Origin: Saccopteryx bilineata
Taxonomy: Eukaryota > Chordata > Mammalia > Chiroptera > Emballonuridae
DNA: 64,000 bases
Direction: 5' to 3'
NCBI RefSeq assembly: GCF_036850765.1
Contig: NC_089490.1
Span: 127,376,522-127,440,521, forward strand
The notes beneath the pieces are model-generated. The model made no database searches. It saw only the letters and a program-made list of their open reading frames with translations, and had not been told where the DNA came from. Both the position numbers and the translations under genes were made by a program. Shown here piece by piece: positions 55,232 through 64,000 of the stretch (positions are counted from its first letter, which is position 1; every line of letters begins with the position of its first letter).

Positions 55232-55333
55232 CCTCTAGAACCAATGGGGACCCTGGCTTAGTCACTGCAGCCGCAGAGCCTGACCCTGGAAATAGCTTGA
55301 TGTGTCCTGGTGGCCTCACCCTGGGACCTCAGC
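55232..55333 (-). other. GALNT6: Inferred 5' UTR part of the GALNT6 start-codon exon
   Basis: A strong acceptor (TTTTTCTCCTTTCTCAG) ends at 55334 on the minus strand, so the exon would run 55333-54741 with 102 nt of 5' UTR and be joined to an upstream noncoding exon. No such exon or promoter was recognised from 55.3 to 64 kb. Confidence 0.6.
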
Positions 55334-55527
55334 CTGAGAAAGGAGAAAAATAAGCCAAGGCAGGGGTGCAGAGGGAGCCATGGGGTTTAGGGTTCAAGAC
55401 CAGGCTCTGTTGCTGAAAGGTGACATCACTTTATTCAATCAGTTAACTTTCCTGTGCTTAAATTTAACTCTATCCATAAAATAAAACTGGAATCAGTGTT
55501 TCTTTCCTGCCCTAAGATTCTGGCATT

Positions 55528-55708
55528 GGCCCTGGCCGGATGACTCAGTGGATAAAATGTCATCCTGGCACTCTGAGGTCGTGGGTTTGATCTCTAGTCA
55601 GGGTACATACAAGAAGTAATCAATGAATGCACAACTAAATTGAACAACTAAGTGGAACAATGAGTTGATGCACCTCTCTCTCAATCAACAGAAAAATTAA
55701 AAAACAAA
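55528..55708 (+). mobile_element. Short Ves-like SINE (family C)
   Basis: Target duplication aagattctggcatt (55514-55527) / aagattctgacatt (55709-55722). Confidence 0.93.
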
Positions 55709-55722
55709 AAGATTCTGACATT

Positions 55723-56295
55723 AATGGATCTAGAGTAACCAGAACACTGAAACTCTAAATGCAGAGATTTAATTGATATAACCACTTTGGGAAACAATTT
55801 GGCATTATCAAGTAAAATTTAAAACATACACACCCTATGATGCTGATAATCCACTCCAGACAAACTCCAATGAACATGATCCAGGAGGCATATACCAGAA
55901 CGTTTCTAGTAGCGCCGACTAAAATGGCAAAAATAGAAACCCTCCAAACGTCCATCAGCAGTAGAATGAATAAACAGAGTATGAAATAGGTCCACATTAT
56001 GGAGTAAACCATTATGGAATGAACCAATTCTACAAGCAACATCGTGGATGTTGAGTGAAAAAAAGCAAGTAGCATAAAGATACATATAGTATGACCCCTT
56101 CTATAGAAAATTGTAAAACTAGACAATATATTGTTTATGAAAACAAAAGAGAATACAAACTATTGTTCATGAGTTAAAAAAATAAGTGTGGTAAAGCTAT
56201 AAAGAAAACTAAAGGAATGATGAGACCAAATTTTCTGAAGGAGTAAAGATGTAGGAATAGAGGCCCATGAGGACTTCAAAGTCAAGTGTTGTTTT
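55723..56295. mobile_element. L1-like 3' fragment and AT-rich flank
   Basis: CAGAGATTTAATTGATATAA, CACCCTATGATGCTGATAAT, ATCCATCAGCAGTAGAATG-like and CCATTATGGAATGAACC blocks recall an old plus-strand L1 3' region. The assignment is weak. Confidence 0.45.
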
Positions 56296-56297
56296 CT

Positions 56298-56657
56298 TTT
56301 TTTTTTTTTTTGACAAAGCCAGAGAGAGGGACAGATAGGGACAGACAGACAGGAAGGGAGAGAGATGAGAAGCATCAATTCTTTGTTGCAGCACCTTAGC
56401 TGTTCATTGATTTTTTTTTCTCATATGTGCCTTGACCAGGGGGCTAAAGCAGAGCAAGTGACCCCTTGCTCAAGATAGCGGCCTTGGGCTCAAGCCAGCA
56501 ACCTTGGGCTTCAAGCCAGCGACCCCATGATCAAGCTGGTGAGCCCACACTCAAGCCAGATGAGCCCGGGCTTAAGCTGGCGATCTCAGGGTTCTGAACC
56601 TGGGTCCTCCGTGTCCCAGTCCAATGCTCTATCCACTGTGTCACTGCCTGGTCAGGC
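56298..56657 (-). mobile_element. Family B SINE
   Basis: Minus copy. Modules CAAGCCAGCAACC, CAAGCTGGTGAGC and GGCGATCTCAGGG; head end CACTGCCTGGTCAGGC. Flanks agtgttgttttctt / agtgttttttttt. Confidence 0.9.
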
Positions 56658-57074
56658 TAGTGTTTTTTTTTCTTAAAGTGGATGGTGGCCACTACTGGTA
56701 CTGTTATTCCTTATACTCTAAACATGTTTTATAAATATTCTGTACCTACTGATATTTAATAAAAAATATATAAGCTTCTGTGACAACACTTTCCAGGCAG
56801 GACTGAGCTTCAGTGTTCATCAGTTTACACCCTCAGGCACATACATGATCCCACAGCTCAGAGGATGAATGTTTGCAAAACTTTCTGTGGAGAGCTCTGG
56901 AAACACAAGGGTCCCTTGTTAAGCACCAGACGTTCATGGCAATAGACCTGGGCACAAATCCCACTTTGCCCTTCTAGTAATAATAGAACCTATCTCCTGA
57001 GGTTGTCATATGATTAATAAATTTAGTGAATTAATTGTGGAAAAAATTTAGTAGTCTCTGCACATAGTAAATTT

Positions 57075-57280
57075 GGAAAAGAATTCCTTTTTATCATAAG
57101 CAGCTGTGTGACCCTTGGACAAATTACTTAATCTCTCTAAGCCTCAATTTCCTCATCTATAAAGTGGGGGTAACTAACACATAATTCACAGGGTTGTCAT
57201 GATAATTAAATCACAGATAATGTATGTAAAATCCTCAGCAGAGTACTTGGCACATACTAAGCCCTCAATAAATGGTATCA
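57075..57280 (+). mobile_element. MIR SINE fossil
   Basis: GTGTGACCCTTGGACAAATT, CTCAATTTCCTCATCTATAA, GGGTTGTCATGATAATTAAA and CTTGGCACATACTAAGCCC are MIR hallmarks. A family A SINE entered its right end. Confidence 0.85.
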
Positions 57281-57673
57281 GCCCTGGCCGGTTGGCTCAG
57301 TGGTAGTGCGTCGGCCTGGCGTGCAGAAGTCCCGGGTTCGATTCACGGCCAGGGTACACAGGAGAAGCGCCCATCTGCTTCTCCACCCCTCCCCCTCTCC
57401 TTCCTCTCTCTCTCTCTCTCTCTTCCCCTCCCGCAGCCAAGGCTCCACTGGAGCAAAGATGGCCAGGGCGCTGGGGATGGCTCCTCGGCCTCTGCCCCAG
57501 GCGCTAGAGTGGCTCTGGTCGCAACAGAGCGACGCCCCGGATGGGCAGAGCATCGCCCCCTGGTGGGCAGAACGTCGCCCCCTGGTAGGCGTCCCGGGTG
57601 GATCCCAGTCGGGCACATGCGGGAGTCTGTTTGTCTCTCCCCGTTTCTGGCTTCAGAAAAATACAGAAAAAAA
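57281..57673 (+). mobile_element. Family A SINE
   Basis: Target duplication aatggtatca at 57271-57280 and 57674-57683. Has the duplicated body module. Confidence 0.95.
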
Positions 57674-57808
57674 AATGGTATCAATTATTTCTATTATTAT
57701 AATTAGTAAATCCCTGCTCAGCTTTCCAACAATTTTCCTCAAGTATCTAGTCCTTGGTCAAAGCCACACTCATTACCCCGTGGCATGTCTTGCTTAAAAG
57801 TAACTTCA

Positions 57809-58170
57809 GGCCCTGGCTGGTTGGCTCAGTGGTAGAGCGTCGGCCTGGCGTGCAGGAGTCCGGGTTCGATTCCTGGCCAGGGCACACAGGAGAAGCACCC
57901 ATCTGCTTCTTCACCCCTCCCCCTCTCCTTCCTCTCTGTCTCTCTTCCCCTCCTGCAGCCAAGGCTCCATTGGAGCAAGGTTGGCCCAGGCACTGAGGAT
58001 GGCTCTGTGGCCTCTGTCTCAGGCGCTAGAATGGCTCTGGTTGCAACAGAGTGACGCCCCAGATGGGCAGAGCATCGCCCCCTGGTGGGCATGCCGGGTG
58101 GATCCTTGTCAGGCGCATGCGGGAGTTTCACTGCCTCCCCATTTCCAACTTCAGAAAAATACAAAAAAAA
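57809..58170 (+). mobile_element. Family A SINE
   Basis: Target duplication aaaagtaacttca at 57796-57808 and 58171-58183, shared with the next SINE. Confidence 0.95.
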
Positions 58171-58183
58171 AAAAGTAACTTCA

Positions 58184-58365
58184 GCCTGACCTGTGGTGGT
58201 GCAGTAGATAGAGTATTAACCTGGAATGCTGAGGTAGCTGGTTCAAAACCCAGGGCTTGTCCAGTCAAGGCACATACAAGAATCAATCAATGAGCAACTA
58301 AAGTGAAGCAACTATGATCTCGCTCTCTCCCTCTCTCTAAAAGCAATAATAAAATATTTTTCATT
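58184..58365 (+). mobile_element. Short Ves-like SINE (family C)
   Basis: GCCTGACCTGTGGTGGTGCA head, GAATCAATCAATGAGCAACT, CT tract, A-rich tail. Right flank aaaagtaacttca at 58366-58378 is a third copy of the same 13-mer. Confidence 0.93.
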
Positions 58366-58378
58366 AAAAGTAACTTCA

Positions 58379-60180
58379 GTTAAGCTACTTAATGCTCTTG
58401 TTGTGGAGAAGCCTGGTATTCAGAGTCACTTGAATCTGGGGAATATGATCTCAAGGGGGAACATGGGAGTCACTCTGAGCTGGGGAGACAGGTGGTTTTC
58501 TTTCATAACATCATATTGAGCAGCAGCAACAAAAATAAAATAAAATGAAATCTCTTTGAGCATCTATTTTATATTAGATGTTGTCTAGGAGATGGGAGAG
58601 GGGGTTTGTTTATTCTGCTAGTACTGATGGAGCGTCTTCTGTGACAGGTCTTCTGCCAGATAAGGGGGGGGGAGTGCAGAGATGTGCAAGCCCAACCTTC
58701 GAGGAATGTACAGTTGACTGGGAGAGTCATTTTAAACAGATCACTCAGTGAGAAGGTAGCATAAGAGATGCACCTTTGGGTGCTGAGGAATAAAGAATAC
58801 AGGAAACTCAGCAAGTAGGGGAGGGTAACATTTGTGAAGAGGTCCTATAGGGGTCGAGCTGGGCACTAACCCACGTAGTTGACCAGGCGAGATGAGTACA
58901 CACAGAGGCCTAGAGGCAGGAGACAGTATAGCCAATCAGAGAACAGCAAGTAGATTGGGCTAGTGGGAGTATGAAGTCTGATTGAAATAGCAAAGGATGG
59001 GCCTGAAGAGGCAGCTGCCACCACGTTATCATGCCAAGGAGTTTGCTGTTGACTTGAGGTATGAGGAGCAATATAGGGTAGAGGGAGAGACCAACATTAC
59101 AGGAAGGCACCTAGGAGACGGACCTGACTGGCAGCTAGACGGCCAGTTAAGGGGGATTTGAGGGTCTGACCCAAGATAGCAGCAGGGCTGATGGAGGAGA
59201 GAGAATGTGGTGCTGGGAACACTGCCTTCCCAGCAATGACTTGTGGAACAGTTTATTCCAGCTGGAAAAGAGGGAGCACAATTAGAAACAAAGGCATGGT
59301 AACAGCTTAGTTATCAGCTGCTGCCAAGTGCTCAAGACTCACCTCCTTCCAGGAAGGCCTCTGTGATCGACTCACTCAGAATCACCCAGATCACTTCAAC
59401 TCCCTCTTCCTGGCATTGCGCTGTGGTCCCTTGAAGTGGGGTTGGCCTTTATTCCTTTTATTTCCCCTGGAGAAAGAGACCTAGAGTTAAATAGAGCCCT
59501 TCCCAGGCATCTATTCTCTCAATCCAACCTGGCAGTCTAAGGCCTACTCTCTGGAGCCTGCAATTCCTCAAGGTACTAACCACATCCTGAAATGAAAGAA
59601 GACACCTGTGATTAGCCTTGGCAGTGAGGGACTGGGTCTCTAGTTTATTTGTTCAGCATGCAGACAATAGGAAAAGAGTCACTTAGAAGAGACATATAAT
59701 CTGATGGAAGCCAGAAGACTGAGTTGAAGGATTCCTGCTCTCTGTGTAGATGAGTCTCAGAAATGTGGCTAGCAAGTTCGAGGAGGTCACCCCTCCACCT
59801 GCCTTAGTGAAGGAATAGCCCTTCTTGCATGCAGTACTTTGTCAAGCGCAGGGCTTTACAAGACCCCCCCCCCCCAGTATCTTGTGTAGTGTAGCTCCCT
59901 CACCTTTGGGTTCCCACAGTGCGTCCACCAGGAGCACTGGCAAGTGTGCCCGTAGACCTCATCCGTCATTTCCCTCCAGCTGCTGATGAGTGTTCATTCC
60001 CAGTCCCTTTTCCTCCAGCCACTCTTGGAATTTCAACACATGGGGCCCATGTTGGTTTCTTTACTGAGATGATTCCAGCACACAAATTCACCTTCTCTTA
60101 CTGGTCTAAGGAAAGTGAGCATTCATCCAGCTTTGTGTCTATCAAATTGCTGATTGCAACCCCCTATAGGATTGTGGAAG
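58379..60180. other. Intergenic sequence upstream of GALNT6
   Basis: No gene recognised. About 59330-59560 looks L2-derived (CTCCTTCCAGGAAGGCCTCT). A poly(C) run lies at 59865-59876. The rest is unique. Confidence 0.5.
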
Positions 60181-60185
60181 AATTC

Positions 60186-60540
60186 TTTTTTGTATTTTTT
60201 TGTATTTTTCTGAAGCGAGAAGCAGAGAGGCAGAGAGACACATGCACCCAACCAGGATCCACCCGGCATGCCCACCAGGGGGTGATGCTCAGCCCATCTG
60301 GGGCATTGCTCCATTGCAACTGGAGCCATTCTAGCACCTGAGGCAGAAGCCATTGAGCCATCCTCAGCACCCGGGCCTACTTTGCTCCAATGGAGTCTTG
60401 GCTGTGGGAGGGGAAGAGAGAGATAGAAGAAGGGGAAGGGTGGAGAAACAGATGGATGCTTCTCCAGTGTGCCCTGACGGGAATCGAACCTGGGACTTCC
60501 ATACACAGAGCTGACACTCTACCACTGAGCTAACCAGCCA
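60186..60540 (-). mobile_element. Family A SINE
   Basis: Diverged minus copy. Head GCTAACCAGCCAAG at 60540, with a small deletion in the DxxC-loop region. Duplicated ttgtatttttt at the tail. Confidence 0.87.
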
Positions 60541-60693
60541 AGATGAAATTTAAACTGTTCCAAATCAGCATGGAAACAGTTCTTTAAAAAAAAACACAAC
60601 AGAATGGAATAGAACAAAAAAGAAAATACCGAAGTACTTTACATGTAATATAGGCATTGTTTTGTTATAATTTCGTTTCAGTTATTTTACATA

Positions 60694-60926
60694 GAGTGTT
60701 TCAAAAGTCTTAATGCAGTTTTAAGCTTTAATAACTCCAGGAATAGAAATACTACAGACTTTCAGCCCTGACCAGTTGTCTCAGTGGTAGAGCATCAGCC
60801 TGGCGTGTGGAAGTCCCGGGTTCAATTCCCAGCCATTTTCCAATTGTGTTTCTTTTGTAAGTTTGTAGAGTTCATACTTATGATGTGATTGAAGTGTAAA
60901 ACTGCCCTAAGACTTTTGTGATACCC
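60694..60926. mobile_element. Small mariner-like inverted-repeat element
   Basis: The left end TAGAGTGTTTCAAAAGTCTT and the right end read in reverse TAGGGTATCACAAAAGTCTT form a ~30 bp imperfect inverted repeat (continuing to GCAGTTTTA on both sides), flanked by TA (60692-60693, 60927-60928). About 160 bp of its own sequence remains apart from a nested SINE head. No transposase. Fits Tc1/mariner-type non-autonomous elements. Confidence 0.75.
60765..60834 (+). mobile_element. Head-only (tRNA-like) family A SINE
   Basis: GCCCTGACCAGTTGTCTCAG to TTCAATTCCCAGCC: just the ~70 nt tRNA-like part with both Pol III boxes, then it stops; body and A-tail are absent. No target duplication seen. Confidence 0.85.
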
Positions 60927-61388
60927 TACCACACATTAAATGGGTATGAAATTTTGTTGTAAAATGTCTTTCTTACTTTGGTCCAGTCATAGAAATCTGA
61001 AAGTCAAAGACACAGTCCAATCCCTTCAGCTGAGAGCCTACTACCCCCAAGAAGCCTTCTTAGGTCTCGAGCGAAATTCTCTCTCCTGTCTGGCCCTGAG
61101 CAGATGTTTCACTTCTGCCCTGGCCCATGACAGCCCTTCCTGTGTGGGACAGGTCTGTTCTCTCTCACACTTCTGAACTCCTGCACCAGAGAGGCCAGGC
61201 TGTTTTCAGCTCTTTACCACTTGCAAAGTCTGGCACAAGTTTGGTATGTAGGAAGTATTCCATAAACTCTTGTAAAATGAAATGAAGACAGACAGATTAA
61301 AACTAAAAGGGTAAGCACAGGCTTCACCAAGTGATGTTTTGAATGCACTGATTCCAGCAAGCATTGAGATGCATGAAATTCTGTTGTT
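60927..61388. other. Intergenic sequence, probable L2 remnant
   Basis: AGCCTACTACCCCCAAGAAG, GCACAAGTTTGGTATGTAGG and AAACTCTTGTAAAATGAAAT suggest an eroded L2 3' end. No gene. Confidence 0.4.
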
Positions 61389-61788
61389 GTTTTTTTTCCT
61401 GTATTTTTCTGAAGCTGGAAACGGGGAGAGACAGTCAGACAGACTCCCGCATGCGCCCGACCGGGATCCACCCAGCACGCCTACCAGGGGGCGACGCTCT
61501 GCCCACCAGGGGGCGATGCTCTGCCCCTCCGGGGCTTCGCTCTGTTGCGACCAGAGCCACTCTAGCGCCTGGGGCAGAGGCCGAGGAGCCATCCCCCAGC
61601 GCCCAGGGCCATCTTTTGCTCCAATGGAGCCTCGGCTGCCGGAGGGGAAGAGAGAGGCAGAGAGGAAGGAGAGGGAGAGGGGTGGAGAAGCAAATGAGTG
61701 CTTCTCCTGTGTGCCCTGGCTGGGAATCGAACCCGGGACTCCTGCACGCCAGGCCAACACTCTACCACTGAGCCAAGCAGCCAGGGCC
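61389..61788 (-). mobile_element. Family A SINE
   Basis: Target duplication tgaaattctgttgtt at 61374-61388 and 61789-61803, perfect. Has the duplicated body module. Confidence 0.96.
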
Positions 61789-61803
61789 TGAAATTCTGTT
61801 GTT

Positions 61804-62658
61804 ATACATTAGCATGCTACTCTGACTACATCTATGAGTCCAGCACCCTAGTTTTACAGGTGAGGCCAGAGTGGTTACATGGCTTCTCTACTGTCACACA
61901 GCCTGTGGTTCCCCGGAGCAGATGGCAGCCTCCTTACTCCCAGGCCACTGTTCTGTTTCCACATCTTACCTACCCCTGGACAGTTTGAGGACTGGGTTTG
62001 GCTCTCCAGAGCCTAGGGCAGAGCTGTTTTCCTGAGTGTCCCAACTTTACTTTCAGACCTTCCACCCCAACTCCCACTCAGGCCTACAAATGCTTTCAAG
62101 ATGCCCAAACTGGAAGTCCCAAGCAAAGATTCAGCTTTTATGAAAGCCAGGGTAAACTATGTGAACACACCCTTGCTGGCCACCTGGCCTCTTTGTAACA
62201 AAGTTTCTTTCTGTTTATCAACTGAGCTGCTTACCTCTGGGAGACGTGGCAGACAGGAAGTAAGACACCACCACAAGGATGTTTGTTCAAGTTAGTCAGG
62301 CTAAGGTTCAATTACAGGTTTCTTTGAAAAGAGATAACTGTGGGCACTCTCACCCAGGGTGCAGGCATGTGGAGCTGGACATCACGTTGGGGAGAGGATG
62401 GGCCGATCTTAAACTATTGGTTGGGGCAGGGGGCCAAGAGGCTGCTGTGGCCAAATGATCATCCCTCTCTTCCTTGCCATCATATACAGCCCATATTTCA
62501 TTTCCTCTGTTCTCATGCTGTGAACAAAGTAGCAAATGATCCCCTTCAATCTCCTCCTCCCAACTCTGACTCTTCTGATTACAGAAGGCTGGGAGGTTTT
62601 CACTTTTCTCCATAATTACATTTTTAAGACACTTCAGCTACTGTGGCTTATCTTCCTA
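61804..62658. other. Intergenic unique sequence
   Basis: No gene or repeat recognised apart from a possible MIR-like trace near 61855-61925 (TTACAGGTGAGGCCAGAGTG). Confidence 0.4.
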
Positions 62659-62672
62659 AAAAGACACACTGA

Positions 62673-63066
62673 GCCCTGGCTGGTTGGCTCAGTGGTAGAG
62701 CGTTGGCCTGGCATGCAGGGGACCCGGGTTCGATTCCCGGCCAGGGCACACAGGAGAAGCGCCCATTTGCTCCCCCCCCCCCCCCCACTTCCTCTCTGTC
62801 TCTCTCTTCCCCTCCCGCAGCCAAGGCTCCATTGGAGCAAAGATGACCCGGGCACTGGGGATGGCTCCTTGGCCTCTGCCCCAGGTGCTAGAGTGGCTCT
62901 GGTCACGGCAGAGCAACGCCCCGGAGGGGCAGAGCATCGTCCCCTGGTGGGCAGAGCATCGCCCCTGGTGGGTGTGCCGGGTAGATCCCAGTCGGGCGCA
63001 TGCAGGTGTCTGTCTGACTGTCTCTCCCCGTTTCCAGCTTCAGAAAAATACAAAAAAAAAAAAAAA
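62673..63066 (+). mobile_element. Family A SINE
   Basis: Target duplication aaaagacacactga at 62659-62672 and 63067-63080. Contains a poly(C) run (62774-62787) and the duplicated body module. Confidence 0.95.
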
Positions 63067-63080
63067 AAAAGACACACTGA

Positions 63081-64000
63081 AAGTTATTCCTGTAGCTAGT
63101 CTATCAAGTTTTTACCCCAGGATATCTAGGTTCATTTTATGTTTGCATAACATTTTAAGCTTGTTATCCAAACAGAGTTTTTAAATTGAAATAACCTACC
63201 CCATATTTTGTTCACACTGTATACTTAGAACATATATATACATAGCACTCAGTCAATATTTGTTACAAATTTGTAAAAGTCCCTGAAAATCAAAATAATA
63301 TGTAACCAAACAGGAAGTTCACCATCTAGCTCAGATTTCACTGGCATTACTTACAGGCCCTGACAGGTGAGGCTGGGATGTGCAACTGCACTCAGTTTGG
63401 GTGTTGAGACTGCTGGCTGCTAGGAATCCAAGGATGGAGAAACAAACTTCATGTGGGCATGAGGTGGTGTTTTCTAAACCCTGGTGATAGGCTGTGTTTG
63501 AGAAGGCAAAAAAAAAAAGGAACTTTAATTAAATCTTACCATCTGTTGGTTGGCGGGTGAGGTCAGGGCGAGAACTGGAGGTTAAGAGGAAAGGTATTCC
63601 TGAAGGTTTGGACTGGTCTCCAGATTGGGGTGGGGGTGATAGGAGAGGGCAGAACTGAAGTTTTTCCTTTTCTCCTCACCTCAGTCGACTCCTGCCTGTA
63701 GGCCTTTTACTCAGGGCCACCAGATACTTAACATGCCACACACTGAACTCAGGGTCTGTATCCTGCCCCCTAACCTAGCCAAAATCCTAGGAACAACCCC
63801 TTCTCCTGCCCCTGCCCCACTCCTGGGTATCTAGTTTTAAATCCCTTTTCAATGTCAGGTTCACCCTACATCCATGCCAAAATTCTGCCGATTCATTCCC
63901 TGCTTCCTGTATCCTCCTCTTCCTTTCTGCTCAAAACCATCATATTGGAATGTGTCCTTATCACCCAACATCTGGAGGCTAAGCAGAAGCATCCAGCCAG
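63081..64000. other. Intergenic unique sequence at right edge
   Basis: AT-rich to ~63340, then more mixed. No exon, CpG-rich promoter or repeat recognised. Confidence 0.45.

Noticed and set aside
61206..61760. Minus-strand open frame of ~184 codons
   Set aside because: Antisense SINE translation plus flanking L2-like sequence; no start context or homology.
62536..63099. Plus-strand open frame of ~187 codons
   Set aside because: Most of it is the family A SINE at 62673; frames of the same composition occur in the other SINE copies.

Overview
This is a mammalian nuclear genome window. It is almost certainly from a bat: it carries about 34 copies of tRNA-derived SINEs whose heads begin GGCCCTGGCCGGTTGGCTCA or a close relative. 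From memory, the long (~390 bp) version resembles the RHIN-type SINEs of horseshoe and leaf-nosed bats (Rhinolophoidea), so a rhinolophoid is my best guess; the family-level assignment is an inference. Only two functional protein genes are recognisable, both on the minus strand. The order matches human 12q13.13 (CELA1, then GALNT6) as I remember it.

Region 1 (1-14.8 kb). A processed RPL27A pseudogene lies at the left edge. Next is a complete CELA1 (pancreatic elastase I) gene with 8 exons: 801 nt of CDS encode 266 aa with the His71/Asp119/Ser214 triad. All introns are GT-AG, there is a TATA box, and upstream lies a PTF1-like acinar enhancer element. The 3' UTR is short, with AATAAA followed by a GT-rich stretch. 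Intron 6 (7 kb) is swollen by SINEs and an L2 element.

Region 2 (14.8-33 kb). This is intergenic and almost wholly transposon. An old minus-strand L1 carries a pogo/Tigger-like DNA transposon and two SINEs, and appears to be interrupted by a near full-length younger L1 (about 18.55-27.11 kb). The younger L1 is itself interrupted by a Helitron (18745-20032) that still encodes the C-terminal helicase motifs of a Rep/Hel protein, and by two SINEs. A third layer, a SINE, sits inside the Helitron.

Region 3 (33-55.3 kb). A complete coding set for GALNT6 (10 coding exons, 1869 nt, 622 aa) encodes a Golgi polypeptide GalNAc-transferase: type II membrane anchor, GT-A catalytic domain with DxH and WGGEN, and a C-terminal ricin-type lectin domain. 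A 5' UTR part of the first coding exon is inferred up to 55333; the promoter and any upstream noncoding exon were not found. Introns hold MIR, MER5A, hAT and SINE insertions and a U2 snRNA retrocopy.

Region 4 (55.3-64 kb). The upstream flank of GALNT6 contains MIR and L2 fossils, stacked SINEs and a small mariner-like element. No further exon was recognised.

The two genes are not functionally linked: CELA1 is a secreted digestive protease and GALNT6 starts mucin-type O-glycosylation. I found no new multi-gene system. The most notable items are the Helitron, with exact termini and a readable empty site, and several clean nested-insertion histories.
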